Source: Pseudoflavonifractor sp050943825 (lineage in GTDB: Bacteria > Bacillota > Clostridia > Oscillospirales > Oscillospiraceae). Taken from it: 64,000 nt of DNA. The notes below the pieces were generated by a model. It was given only the letters and a program-made list of their open reading frames with translations, was not told the origin of the DNA and did not search any database. This document shows positions 45,594-54,515 of the stretch, in pieces (position 1 is the stretch's first letter; every line of letters starts with the position of its first letter). The position numbers and the translations under genes are program-made. The DNA lies in assembly GCF_050943825.1 (NCBI RefSeq), contig NZ_JBMNPX010000013.1, positions 1-64,000 on the forward strand, read 5' to 3'.

Positions 45594-47330
45594 TTAAAAG
45601 TTCATATTCATGATGTAAGTCTCCATGAACTTGGCGCTGGTGGCCAGCTCCAAATGCTCAATGGTGGCGGGCAGAGCCTTGCAGCGGTCCATTTCAGCCT
45701 GGTTCAGCAGGCACATCTGCACGCCCTGTCCTGCGCCGTTGCCGATGGAGCGGATCCGGTCTCTGGGGACAGGAGGCAGCAGACCGATCTCCAGGGCACG
45801 GTCGATGTCGATGTAGTTGCCGAAGGCGCCGGCCAGGTAGAGGGCGTCCAGCTGGTCGGGGGAGAGACCGGCCTCCTCCAGCAGGGTCATGCAGCCGGAG
45901 AAGATAGAGCTCTTGGCCAGCTGAATCTGCCGCACATCGTGCTGGGAGAGATAGACGGGCCGTTCGCCCCGGGTAAAGAAGAAGGCGGTATTATGCTCAC
46001 CCACTTCACCCAGATATTCGGCCAGAGGGCTGTCCGGCTGTTCGTCAAGGAATTCATCCCGGGGCAAGAGACGGCCGGACTCGTCGATGATACCCGCCCG
46101 GCACAGCTCGGCCACCGCGTCGATGATGGCGGAGCCGCACAGGCCGATAGGCTCTGTGCCGCCGATGACCCGGTAGGTGAGCTTGCCGTCCTGGAGGGAG
46201 ACCCGCTCAATGGCGCCCTCCATGCCCCGCATACCGCAGGCGATGTTTCCGCCCTCCAGGGCAGGGCCGCAGGCAGTGGAGGAGACCTTATATTTGGTAC
46301 CGCTGCCCACGGCAATCTCGCCGTTGGTGCCCAGATCCACCATCAGGCAGGGGCCTGTGTCGGTGGGAAGGGTGAGGATGACAGCGGTGGTGTCGGCGCC
46401 CACAAAGCCGCCCAGCAGGGGGAGGAACTCCACTACGCCGCCCGCGGGCATTTCAATTCCCGCCTCCTTGGCGGAGCAGTGGACGGAACCGGCGGTGATA
46501 TTGACAAAGGGATCCTGGGAGAGGCCATAGGGGTCCAGGCCCAGGAACAGGTGCTGCATGGTGCTGTTGCCGCAGAGCACCAGATGGTAGAGATGGCTGC
46601 GGAAGCCGGGAATTTTCTCCTCCGTCCGGTCCAGAAGGTCGTGGATGGTGCCGCGGATATAGCCGGTCAGCTCATCCAGTCCGCCCTCGCTTTCACGGGT
46701 GTGGAGGATGCGGGAGATGACGTCGGCGCCTCTGACAATCTGTCCGTTCAGCGCGGACACGGTGTTGAGCAGAGTGCCGGTGTTCAGGTCGTAGGCGTAG
46801 AGGACTACAGAGGTGGTGCCGATGTCAATGGCTCCGCCGTAGAGCAGAGCAGTGGTGTCGCCCGCTTCAACTGCAACGGGCTGCCCGCGGTAGGAGACAA
46901 AGGTGACACGGTCCACCGAAGCGTCGGCCATCAGCTTGGAAAATGGGCGCAAGATGCTGGGAGACAAGGGGTCCAGGTAGGCGCCGCAGTGAGGGGGCAG
47001 CAGCTCAGCCCTGGTCATGCAGCGCTTTGAGACGGCGGGGGAGAGGCGGGCCCGGTGGGCGGAGCGGCCCTCAGTCACGATGGAGGCGTCACGGGTGAGC
47101 TGGTGCTCCTCTAGGTAGACGGTCATGTCGCAGTCCACAACTGTCCGGCAGGCGAGGACAGTTTCGGAGGTGCCGTTGCGGTCAACCTGGACGGCGCACT
47201 TGCCGCAGGTACCCTGTCCGCCGCAGACCAGATCCAGGGGGAAACCGGCGGCGGCGCAGGCCTGGGCGATGGTGACGCCGCCGGAGGTCTCAAAGGCGGC
47301 GTTCTGATTGGGCAGTTTGATACAATACAT
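45594..47330 (-). CDS. Corrinoid reductive-activation protein (ferredoxin + ASKHA, RACo/DUF4445 type)
   Basis: ATP-dependent reactivase that reduces inactive Co(II) corrinoid proteins. It has 578 residues. An N-terminal [2Fe-2S] domain has VCGGQGTCGKCAV and a fourth cysteine in VLACRT. A linker is followed by an ASKHA ATPase-like region: GGAIDIGTTSVVLYAYD (phosphate-1), LMVDLGTNGEIAVG (phosphate-2), and a C-terminal adenosine motif LAGAFGNYIDIDRALEIGLLPP. The start at 47330 follows GGAGGG. The single 2Fe-2S cluster is RACo-like, unlike the archaeal RamA with C-terminal 4Fe-4S clusters. Confidence 0.9.
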   Translation of the reverse strand: MYCIKLPNQNAAFETSGGVTIAQACAAAGFPLDLVCGGQGTCGKCAVQVDRNGTSETVLACRTVVDCDMTVYLEEHQLTRDASIVTEGRSAHRARLSPAVSKRCMTRAELLPPHCGAYLDPLSPSILRPFSKLMADASVDRVTFVSYRGQPVAVEAGDTTALLYGGAIDIGTTSVVLYAYDLNTGTLLNTVSALNGQIVRGADVISRILHTRESEGGLDELTGYIRGTIHDLLDRTEEKIPGFRSHLYHLVLCGNSTMQHLFLGLDPYGLSQDPFVNITAGSVHCSAKEAGIEMPAGGVVEFLPLLGGFVGADTTAVILTLPTDTGPCLMVDLGTNGEIAVGSGTKYKVSSTACGPALEGGNIACGMRGMEGAIERVSLQDGKLTYRVIGGTEPIGLCGSAIIDAVAELCRAGIIDESGRLLPRDEFLDEQPDSPLAEYLGEVGEHNTAFFFTRGERPVYLSQHDVRQIQLAKSSIFSGCMTLLEEAGLSPDQLDALYLAGAFGNYIDIDRALEIGLLPPVPRDRIRSIGNGAGQGVQMCLLNQAEMDRCKALPATIEHLELATSAKFMETYIMNMNF

Positions 47331-47368
47331 AGATAAAACCCTCCGTTTGTCTTGACTTGTGAGCGGAA

Positions 47369-48025
47369 TCAGAGACAGGCAGCAGGCCCTTCCGTGGAAC
47401 GGAAGAAGCAGGATGTATTGGGGCATTTGCCGCAGTCATGCTCCACGGAGATCTCCGGATTGCTGCAGTCGGCACCGAAGAGGTAGAGCATGGACTTTTC
47501 AGGATAGAGCATATAGCTCTCTGTCAGACGTACATGGGACAGGGCCGGGATGCCGTGAAAGGCGTCCAGAAGCACCGACTGATATTCCAAATCCAGATCC
47601 TGTTCGCCGGGGGAGAAGCGGCGGGTCAGGTGGCAGCTGCTCTCCTTCATGGCGGCGGCGATTTGGCGGTTCATCTGTTCGGAGCCGTCAAAGAGCATCT
47701 CGTTGACCAGGTCGTTGAGGAGGTAGCCCTCCAGAAAATCGCCCTGATCGATCAGCTGAGAGATGGCCTTGGTAATCGATTCTGAGCAGGTGGACAGGCA
47801 GGTGATGCGGTAGCGGCACCGGTCTACCTCGGGCACGCCCATGGGCGGCGCGCCCTCTTCCACGGCGTAGCAGTGAGTCATACACAGCTGCTGCCGGGCG
47901 GTGCGCTCCAGGGCGGGAAAGGCCGCCTCGGCATACCGGTAGGCGGTGGTGTCCGGCTGGATATGGAGCCTGCGGAAAATGCGGCTGCGGTCGTACTTGG
48001 GCGTGATATCAGCAAAATAAACCAT
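47369..48025 (-). CDS. MetH-activation-domain-like protein with C-terminal cysteine cluster
   Basis: A 218-residue protein. The N-terminal part (RIFRRLHIQPDTTAYRYAEAAFP) and the CRYRITCLSTCSES...DQGDFLEGYLLNDLVNEML segment look like the vitamin B12-dependent methionine synthase activation domain found in standalone corrinoid-cluster proteins. The C-terminus EHDCGKCPNTSCFFR has three spaced cysteines that could hold a cluster or zinc. It lies between the reactivase and the PocR regulator. It probably assists corrinoid reduction; family assignment is from memory of the pattern. Confidence 0.65.
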   Translation of the reverse strand: MVYFADITPKYDRSRIFRRLHIQPDTTAYRYAEAAFPALERTARQQLCMTHCYAVEEGAPPMGVPEVDRCRYRITCLSTCSESITKAISQLIDQGDFLEGYLLNDLVNEMLFDGSEQMNRQIAAAMKESSCHLTRRFSPGEQDLDLEYQSVLLDAFHGIPALSHVRLTESYMLYPEKSMLYLFGADCSNPEISVEHDCGKCPNTSCFFRSTEGPAACL

Positions 48026-48083
48026 GGAAGGCTCATCCTTTCCTCGTGTCTGAAATCGTCTGCTTGTGGAGCGGGGCGAAGGC

Positions 48084-49361
48084 TCAGTCAGAGGTGTGTT
48101 TTTCGCTGTTTAGCTGGCTCTTATACTGACGGGGGGTAGTTCCCGTCACTTTTTTAAAGATTTTTGTAAAGTAGCTCTGGTCGTCAAAGCCCACCAGACC
48201 GGAGATCTCCAGCAGGCTTCTGTCCGTGTTGCGCATCAGCTCGGTGCTGTGCTCGATGCGGATGCGGTTGAGGTAGTCGGTAAAGCTGGAGCCCAGCTCC
48301 TGCCGGAACAGCTTGGACAGGGAGGACTCATTGAGAAACAGGGCGGAGGCCAGATCCCGCAGGGTCAGCTTGTCCATGTAGTGGGCGTTGATGTAGGACA
48401 CCGCCCGGGTGGTGGCGGAGGATACCTGGGGCAGGTCGGCAAAGATGTCATCCACAAAGTGGATGACCAGCTCCCGGCTCCACTGGGCCAGGCTGTCCAG
48501 GGTGTTGAGCTCGTTGAGGGAGTTGATGAACTTGAAGTCCAGCCCGAAGATCTTCCGCAGGGAGGCGCCCCGCTCGGTGGACATGCGGGCCAGGGAGATG
48601 TACAGCTCAAAGAAATGGAGCTTGATGCTGTCGAAGTTTCCGCCCTCCACCAGCACCAGCTCCTCAAAGAGGTCATCCAGACAGGTGAGGGCGGCCTCCC
48701 GGTTACGGCCCTGGATTTCCCGTGCAAGGCGGTCCTCCAAGTCTGAGCAGGTGGGGGCGGACAGGGCGGCGGAGGTATTCTGGGGCTTGCTCTGCTTGCG
48801 CTTCTGGATGTGGTCGCCTACAGTGAGCTGGCGCTGGTAGCGCAGGCGCAGCTGCTCGTAGTCATCCCAGTTTTTGTGGCTGTGTACCACCGCGCTGTAC
48901 AGCAGCAGGGAGAACTTCTGTATTTGTTCTGGAGTATATACCCGCATGGAGGAAATGAAAAGAGAAATTTTCGCCAGAAGCTCCGGGGAGACCTGATTGA
49001 ACTCAAAGGCCTGGGTGAGCAGTTCCGCTGAGACAGGGCCCATGGACAGGGGACCGGCCACGGCGCAGCCGCAGAATTTTTCCGACACAACAACGGGGAC
49101 AGCGATGTGGATCAGGCCCGAGGGACAGGAGAATATGTAGGGTTCGCCCAGGTGGTAAGAGGATTTGGCAGAAAAGAGCATGGTGCTGCCGCACACGCTG
49201 TCGGGCTGGCGGTAGATGGGGAAGAACTGGCAAAAATTCTTCTCCGTCTGGAACTCCTCCATGATGGAGCCGTCGGGGGCAAAGAGGGTTACCGGCACGC
49301 CGGTGCTGACGCTGAAGGCGTCCAAATATTCATGCAGACGCTTTTGATCAATGGCTTGCAA
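48084..49361 (-). CDS. PocR-domain AraC-family regulator
   Basis: A 425-residue regulator. The N-terminal PocR sensory domain (about 10-170) has VSTGVPVTLFAPDG, CQFFPIY...CGSTML and FSCPSGLIHIAVPVV. A long central linker region follows. The C-terminal AraC HTH pair (about 325-415) has LTLRDLASALFLNESSLSKLFRQELG and DQSYFTKIFKKVTGTTPRQYK. The start is TTG with GGAGG 8 nt upstream. PocR domains often occur in regulators of B12-linked catabolism. Here the divergent corrinoid operon is the expected target. Confidence 0.88.
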   Translation of the reverse strand: MQAIDQKRLHEYLDAFSVSTGVPVTLFAPDGSIMEEFQTEKNFCQFFPIYRQPDSVCGSTMLFSAKSSYHLGEPYIFSCPSGLIHIAVPVVVSEKFCGCAVAGPLSMGPVSAELLTQAFEFNQVSPELLAKISLFISSMRVYTPEQIQKFSLLLYSAVVHSHKNWDDYEQLRLRYQRQLTVGDHIQKRKQSKPQNTSAALSAPTCSDLEDRLAREIQGRNREAALTCLDDLFEELVLVEGGNFDSIKLHFFELYISLARMSTERGASLRKIFGLDFKFINSLNELNTLDSLAQWSRELVIHFVDDIFADLPQVSSATTRAVSYINAHYMDKLTLRDLASALFLNESSLSKLFRQELGSSFTDYLNRIRIEHSTELMRNTDRSLLEISGLVGFDDQSYFTKIFKKVTGTTPRQYKSQLNSEKHTSD

Positions 49362-49433
49362 ACCATATTCCTCCCGTTTCGGCAGATTTCCTTCCCGCCG
49401 CGGCAGGGCGGAAAAGTTGCGGGGTGATTATGG

Positions 49434-49465
49434 AATTGGTAAAATGAAGATTACCAATTTGTAAT
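49434..49465. promoter_or_regulatory. Operator-like repeat array before the PocR/AraC gene
   Basis: AATTGGTAA (49434-49442) and TTACCAATT (49451-49459) are perfect 9-bp arms. ATTAC/GTAAT (49450-49465) overlaps the right arm to give a third half-site. It lies in the 273-bp divergent region and is likely a regulator-binding site. Confidence 0.55.
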
Positions 49466-49575
49466 TTTTAAATCACTATACCCCTTTTTTGGATGAAAAG
49501 CAATAAAGAACTTTAAAGACATGCCGCAGCCTTGGCAAATGCGCCGGAATAAAACAAAAAGAAATGGTATTTTTC

Positions 49576-49605
49576 TTAGAAATTAAAGGGCTGGTTCGAT
49601 ATACT
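49576..49605 (+). promoter_or_regulatory. Promoter of the corrinoid methyltransferase operon
   Basis: TTAGAA and TATACT are separated by 18 bp, 30 nt before the first corrinoid gene. The weak -35 box suits an activator-dependent promoter. Confidence 0.55.
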
Positions 49606-49634
49606 ACAAGCGTGGAGCGGAAAGGAACAGCAGA

Positions 49635-50294
49635 ATGAATCGGTTTAATACAATTTTTCAGAGCATCATCGACGGAGACGAAGAAAAGACCGTAGCACAG
49701 TGTCGAGAGCTGCTTGCAAAGGGCTGCCGTCCGGTTGACATTCTGGAAAAAGGGATGATTCCGGCCATGGACCGCCTGGGCATCATGCTGAGCAGGGAAG
49801 AGCGGTTTATTCCGCAGATCCTGCTCTCGGCCAGAGCCATGCAGAAGGCGGTGGCCATCATCCGGCCGCTGCTGTTGGAGCAGGCCGATGGAGCAGAGCA
49901 CCGGGAGAAGGTCGTGGTGGGAACCGTCCGCGGGGACATCCACACCATCGGAAAAAGCCTGGTGGGAATCATGCTCCAGAGCGCCGGGTTCGATGTGACG
50001 GATCTGGGTTCCAATGTCAGCGCCGAACGGTTCATCGCCCAGCTGCGGGCGGACGGCTCCCGCATCGTGGCCATGTCCGCCATGCTGACCACTTCCATGG
50101 CCAGTATGAAGGAGACCGTGAAGCGGATTCGCCAGGAGGACTTCGGCTACCACGTCCACATCATCGTAGGAGGCGGGCCCATCACACCCAGCTTTGCCCG
50201 GGAGTTAGGGGTGGAGTTCTCCGGCACCATGATGGACACAGCCCGACTGGCCACTGAAATCAGCACAGAGCGGCGGGAGAAGCCGGGGCGCTGA
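49635..50294 (+). CDS. Corrinoid protein 1 (MtbC/MttC-type)
   Basis: Cobalamin-binding methyl carrier of 219 residues. A helical N-terminal cap (about 1-85) precedes a B12-binding Rossmann domain with the DxHxxG lower-ligand motif in RGDIHTIGKSLVG, then VGGGPITPSFARELG. GGAAAGGA precedes the ATG. Its codon use is more mixed than in corrinoid protein 2, so it may be expressed less or serve another methyltransferase. Confidence 0.9.
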   Translation: MNRFNTIFQSIIDGDEEKTVAQCRELLAKGCRPVDILEKGMIPAMDRLGIMLSREERFIPQILLSARAMQKAVAIIRPLLLEQADGAEHREKVVVGTVRGDIHTIGKSLVGIMLQSAGFDVTDLGSNVSAERFIAQLRADGSRIVAMSAMLTTSMASMKETVKRIRQEDFGYHVHIIVGGGPITPSFARELGVEFSGTMMDTARLATEISTERREKPGR

Positions 50295-50378
50295 GCGCAT
50301 CTTAACACACGTCAGAAAAAGCAAGTACATATGAAGGAAACAGACATACGGACAATATTTGAAAAGGAGCGGGAATTT

Positions 50379-51020
50379 ATGTCTATTCTCAACGAGATCA
50401 CCGAGCTTGTTATCAAGGGCGACATCATGGGTACCAAGGCCAAGGTTACCGAGGCTGTGGAGCAGAAGCTGGAGGCCACCGACATTCTGAACAACGGCCT
50501 GATGCCCGGCATCAACGAGATCGGCGAGCGGTTCGCCAAGGGCCAGATCTTCGTGCCCAACGTGCTCATGTCCGCCAAGGCCATGAACACCGGCGTGGAA
50601 GTGATTCAGCCCCTGCTGGCCGCTGGCGGCGACACCACCATCGGCACCGCTGTCATTGCCACCGTGAAGGGCGACCTCCACGACATCGGCAAGAACCTGG
50701 TGGGCCTGATGATGAAGAGCGCCAACCTGAAGGTCATCGACCTGGGCGCCAACGTCCCCGCCGAGAAGTTTGTCGAGGCTATCAAGGAGCACAACCCCGA
50801 CATCGTGGGTCTCTCCGCCCTCCTGACCACCACCATGAACGAGCAGGGCCACGTCATTGAGGTTCTCAAGCAGGCCGGCGTCCGCGACCAGGTCAAGGTC
50901 ATGATCGGCGGCGCCCCCGTCACCCAGGCCTGGGCCGACAAGATCGGCGCCGATGCCTTCACCGCCGACGCTGCCGCCGCCGCCCGCTGGGCCAAGGAGT
51001 ACGTGACCAGCATCCGCTGA
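50379..51020 (+). CDS. Corrinoid protein 2 (MtbC/MttC-type)
   Basis: Second methyl carrier, 213 residues. Cap domain MSILNEITELVIKGD, lower-ligand motif KGDLHDIGKNLVG, then GANVPAEKFVE and IGGAPVTQAWADKIGAD. The start at 50379 has AAGGAG upstream; the frame begins 48 nt earlier without a comparable site. Codons end almost only in C/G, like rpsB and tsf, which suggests high expression. It is probably the main partner of the adjacent MttB. Confidence 0.93.
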   Translation: MSILNEITELVIKGDIMGTKAKVTEAVEQKLEATDILNNGLMPGINEIGERFAKGQIFVPNVLMSAKAMNTGVEVIQPLLAAGGDTTIGTAVIATVKGDLHDIGKNLVGLMMKSANLKVIDLGANVPAEKFVEAIKEHNPDIVGLSALLTTTMNEQGHVIEVLKQAGVRDQVKVMIGGAPVTQAWADKIGADAFTADAAAAARWAKEYVTSIR

Positions 51021-51083
51021 AGTATCAACCGCCGTTCCGGCCGGGCGCCGGACAGACATGAATGAAATGGAGGATGAATTCCC

Positions 51084-52541
51084 ATGGTAGGAAGAGTCAA
51101 ATATAACGTGCTGAGCGACCAGGAACTGGAGTACATGAAGAGCCGCATGGAGCAGCTGCTCATCGAGCGGGGCATCCACCTGGACCACGAGGAAATGCTC
51201 GCCGAGCTGGCCGCGCTGGGCTGCGTGGTGGACATGGAGAAGAAGGACGTCCGGTTCACCAAGGAGCTCATCGACAAGGCGGTGGCCGCCGTCCCTGAGA
51301 AGTTCACCCTTTATTCCCCCAGCGGCAAATACGACCTGGAGTTCCCCAACCCCACCGGCAACTTCTACACCCGCACCAATACCGGCGCGCCCAACTACCG
51401 CACCGTGAAGGGCGACACCCACTACACCACCCTGGAAGAGGTGGACGAGTGGTACAAGATCACCAACGTGATGGAGAACCTGGACTACGTCACCCTGCCC
51501 TCCACCTCCGGTGAGTATGTGCCCGGCGACGCCGTGGATGTCTACACCCTGGAGAAGGCCCTGAAGCACTCCGCCAAGCACATCTGGATTCAGCCCTATG
51601 AGTCCGCCAACGTCCAGTGGCTCATCGACATGTCTGCCGCCGCTGTGGGCGGCCTGAAGAACCTGCAGGAGAAGCCCATCGTCAGCTTCATCTCCTGCGG
51701 CGTGCCCAGCCTGACCTTCAAGCACATGGACGCCGAGGTGCTCTACCGCTGCGCCAAGTCCCGCATCCCCGTGCAGCCCTGCTCTCTGCCCACCGCCGGC
51801 GCCAACACCCCCGTCACCGCCCAGGGCACCGCCTTCATCGCCTGCGCCGAGGTGTTTGCCCAGATCGTCATGCTGGAGCTGATGTGCCCCGGCCTGCCGG
51901 TCATCGCCACCACGCTGCTGTTCTCCATGGACATGCAGAGCACCTACACCCTCCAGTCCAACACCGAGATCACCATCGCCCGCCTGATCTGCATGGAGCT
52001 GTTTGAGCGGGGCTACAACATCCGCGCCCACTCCTACGGCACCGGCACCGACAGCGTGGTGATGGACGAGCAGAACTTCATCGAGCGCACCAACCTCATC
52101 GACGCCATGGCCATGAGCGAGGCCTCCGTCCTGGGCGGCGCCGGCCAGCTGGAGACCGCCAAGACCATCAGCCCCCTGCAGCTCATCATCGACAATGAGA
52201 TCTTCGGCATCGCCCGCCGCATCCGCCGCGGCCTGGCCGTGGATGACGAGACCCTGGACTGGGACGAGCTGATTGCCGGCCTGGACAAGGATCCCAGCTT
52301 CAGCTTCCTGACCAGCGAGCACACCTTCCGCCACTTCACCGAGCCCCACCGCCCCGACATGTTCAACCGCGACAGCCCGGTGAACTGGGAGATGAACGGC
52401 AGCAAGACCCTGCTGGACAAGGCTCTGGAGAAGTTCAACGCCATCATGGCAGCCGAGGACGTGTACGAGCTGCCCGCCGACAAGGCCGCCGAGGTGGAGA
52501 AGGTGCTCAGGGAGGCCCACAAGGCGCTGGTAAAGGAGTAA
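51084..52541 (+). CDS. MttB-family methylamine:corrinoid methyltransferase, non-pyrrolysine
   Basis: Demethylates a quaternary or tertiary amine onto the corrinoid protein. It has 485 residues with an uninterrupted frame, so no TAG-encoded pyrrolysine. This places it with the widespread non-Pyl MttB superfamily (MtgB, MtpB, MtcB kinds). The TIM-barrel pattern is seen with NFYTRTNTGAPNYRTVKGDTHYTTLEEVDEW and PIVSFISCGVPSLTFKHMDAEVL. GGAGG precedes the ATG. Codons are strongly optimised. The substrate (glycine betaine, proline betaine, carnitine or another) cannot be read from sequence. Confidence 0.92.
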   Translation: MVGRVKYNVLSDQELEYMKSRMEQLLIERGIHLDHEEMLAELAALGCVVDMEKKDVRFTKELIDKAVAAVPEKFTLYSPSGKYDLEFPNPTGNFYTRTNTGAPNYRTVKGDTHYTTLEEVDEWYKITNVMENLDYVTLPSTSGEYVPGDAVDVYTLEKALKHSAKHIWIQPYESANVQWLIDMSAAAVGGLKNLQEKPIVSFISCGVPSLTFKHMDAEVLYRCAKSRIPVQPCSLPTAGANTPVTAQGTAFIACAEVFAQIVMLELMCPGLPVIATTLLFSMDMQSTYTLQSNTEITIARLICMELFERGYNIRAHSYGTGTDSVVMDEQNFIERTNLIDAMAMSEASVLGGAGQLETAKTISPLQLIIDNEIFGIARRIRRGLAVDDETLDWDELIAGLDKDPSFSFLTSEHTFRHFTEPHRPDMFNRDSPVNWEMNGSKTLLDKALEKFNAIMAAEDVYELPADKAAEVEKVLREAHKALVKE

Positions 52542-52560
52542 GCGCACTCCGGCCATCTGC

Positions 52561-52592
52561 GATATGGCCCGCATCTCCGTGCGGGCCATATC
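52561..52592 (+). terminator. Hairpin between mttB and the transporter genes
   Basis: GATATGGCCCGCA and its perfect complement (52580-52592) form a 13-bp stem with a 6-nt loop. No T-tract follows. It probably protects the upstream mRNA or reduces downstream expression rather than ending the operon. Confidence 0.55.
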
Positions 52593-52670
52593 ATGGATCC
52601 GCCCCATAAGCGGTTTCGGCGACGAAATTCCGCATGTGTGTCTGGAATTTGAGAGAAAGGCGGTTTAGAG

Positions 52671-52907
52671 ATGAAAGTAACGAAGACGGAAAAAATCTGG
52701 CTGATTCTCACGGTAATCTTCTATATCCTCTACAATCTCCCCGGTGTCCCGCCTTATGGCGAGGCCATTCCCACGCTGATTCACGCGCTGCTTACGGTCG
52801 TACCCATCTGGATCATCGTCTATGTGGGCCTGGTAAGGGTCTACCGGATTTACAAGCTGAGAGATGATGCGGACGCGCCCCCCGCGTCCAGTACAAAGGA
52901 GGGATAA
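52671..52907 (+). CDS. Small two-helix membrane protein, transporter partner
   Basis: A 78-residue protein with two hydrophobic helices (about 9-25 and 33-55) and a charged tail. It lies 3 nt before a sodium:solute symporter gene. Small membrane subunits of this size (DUF3311-like) commonly precede SSS symporters. The ribosome site is weak. Its role is likely accessory to the transporter. Confidence 0.7.
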   Translation: MKVTKTEKIWLILTVIFYILYNLPGVPPYGEAIPTLIHALLTVVPIWIIVYVGLVRVYRIYKLRDDADAPPASSTKEG

Positions 52908-52910
52908 CGG

Positions 52911-54446
52911 ATGCTGAGCGCCAATACTATCTGGATCGCATTTGGCCTGTACATGTGCTTCCTCATCGGCGTGGCAGTCTACGTTACGCTGAAGGAGCGC
53001 CGCCAGAAGAACAAGGGAAGCCTGCTGACCGCCTCCGTGCCCTGGCCGGTGCTGGTAATGACCTACATCGCGTCTCTGATGAGCACTTGGGTGTTCTTCG
53101 CCGGCCCCGGCGCCTACTACCGCGGCGGTCTGGGCTACTGGCTGTCTGAGATGAGCTACATTGCCCTGTTCCCCATTATCGCCCACTTTACCATGAACAA
53201 GGTGTGGATCGTCAATCAGGCAAAGGGCGGCACCCTGGTCACCCCCGCAGACTTCTACTATGAGCGCTTCAAGAGCAATGCGCTGCGCACTATCCTGGGC
53301 ATCATCTTCCTGGTCTCCGCCGTGCCCTACGTCACCTCCACCCTGGTGGCCATCGCTCAGGCGGCCCAGTACGCCACCGACGGCGCCATCAACTACCGCA
53401 TGGCTGTTATTGTCATCGGCCTGACCATGACGGTTTTTGTGTGCATCGGCGGCATGAAGTCCGCCGCCATGGCGGATACTGTCCAGGGCCTGCTGTTTAT
53501 TGCCATGCTGTGGGTCATCGTCATCGCCTGCCTTATCGTGGGCTTTGGCGGATCCCTGCCTGCGGCGGTGGGCAACCTGTGGGAGAACACGCAGTCGTTC
53601 TTCTCCTATCCCGGCCCCTCCGGCTGGACGCCCTACGCGGCCCGGTTCGGCTATCCCTTCTCCTGCGCCATCGGCTGGACCATCATGCTGCCCCACGTGT
53701 TCGTCCGTTCCGGCTATTTTGGCGACAACATGAAGACCCAGCGCAAGCTGTCCTTCCTCACTCCTGTGCTCCAGGCTGTGGTATGGACCGGCACCATGAT
53801 GATCGGCCTTATCGGCCTGGCTCTGGTCAGCAACATGACCGCCTCCGAGTCCGAGCTCATCATCCCCTACCTGGTGAAGAACTTCGTGCTGGACTTCAGC
53901 CCCGTGCTGGCCACCGTGCTGATGATCGGCTTCTTTGTGGGTTCCGCCGCCGTGGGCCTGTCCACTGCCAACGCCTTCCTGGGCGTCAGCGCCGCCATTG
54001 TATCCTCGGACCTTATCAAGAATACCTTCCACATCAAGGTGCCTGAGAAGAAGGAGACCATGGTCAACCGGGTCATTATCGTGGTCATCGGACTGGTGTC
54101 CACTGTCCTGGCCATCAATCCGCCCGATCTGATCTTTACTCTGATTATGTTCTCCATCGCCATTGTAACGCCCCTGTTCTCCGTGCTGGTCTTCGGCCTG
54201 TACTGGAAGAAGGCCACCAAGCAGGCCGCCATCGTCTCCTCCATCGTGGGTACGGTGCTGGTCCTCATGACCTACTTTGTGTGGAACGTGGGCAACACCT
54301 GGTACGGTGCCTTCGGCCTCCTGGGCTCCACGGTGACCATGTTTGTGGTCAGTCTGGTGACCAAGCAGCCCGAGAGCGACGCCGCCCCCTTCTATGCCAC
54401 GCTGGAGGCCGGCATGAACCGGTTCTACAAGAAGGCGGATAAATAA
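52911..54446 (+). CDS. Sodium:solute symporter (SSS family)
   Basis: LeuT-fold sodium-coupled importer of 511 residues with about 13 hydrophobic helices. Recognisable parts are SLMSTWVFFAGPGAYYRGGLGYW near helix 2, VYVTLKERRQKNKGS after helix 1, and the helix-8 region FFVGSAAVGLSTANAFLGVSAAIVSSDL. GGAGG lies before the ATG. By position it probably imports the methylated substrate of the MttB enzyme. Most MttB loci carry BCCT or ABC betaine transporters, so this differs. Confidence 0.88.
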   Translation: MLSANTIWIAFGLYMCFLIGVAVYVTLKERRQKNKGSLLTASVPWPVLVMTYIASLMSTWVFFAGPGAYYRGGLGYWLSEMSYIALFPIIAHFTMNKVWIVNQAKGGTLVTPADFYYERFKSNALRTILGIIFLVSAVPYVTSTLVAIAQAAQYATDGAINYRMAVIVIGLTMTVFVCIGGMKSAAMADTVQGLLFIAMLWVIVIACLIVGFGGSLPAAVGNLWENTQSFFSYPGPSGWTPYAARFGYPFSCAIGWTIMLPHVFVRSGYFGDNMKTQRKLSFLTPVLQAVVWTGTMMIGLIGLALVSNMTASESELIIPYLVKNFVLDFSPVLATVLMIGFFVGSAAVGLSTANAFLGVSAAIVSSDLIKNTFHIKVPEKKETMVNRVIIVVIGLVSTVLAINPPDLIFTLIMFSIAIVTPLFSVLVFGLYWKKATKQAAIVSSIVGTVLVLMTYFVWNVGNTWYGAFGLLGSTVTMFVVSLVTKQPESDAAPFYATLEAGMNRFYKKADK

Positions 54447-54515
54447 CTTCAATCATCAGCCGCGGCGCGGGGGAGCGCGTCTCTCCCGCGCCCAACTGGA
54501 AAGGAATCTTGCGAA

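Noticed and set aside
49362..49634. Cobalamin riboswitch in front of the corrinoid genes.
   Set aside because: No B12-box-like conserved core was recognisable, and the transcript leader is about 25 nt.
51084..52541. Pyrrolysine-containing MttB.
   Set aside because: The 485-codon frame has no internal TAG and no pyl genes are seen, so it is a non-pyrrolysine member.
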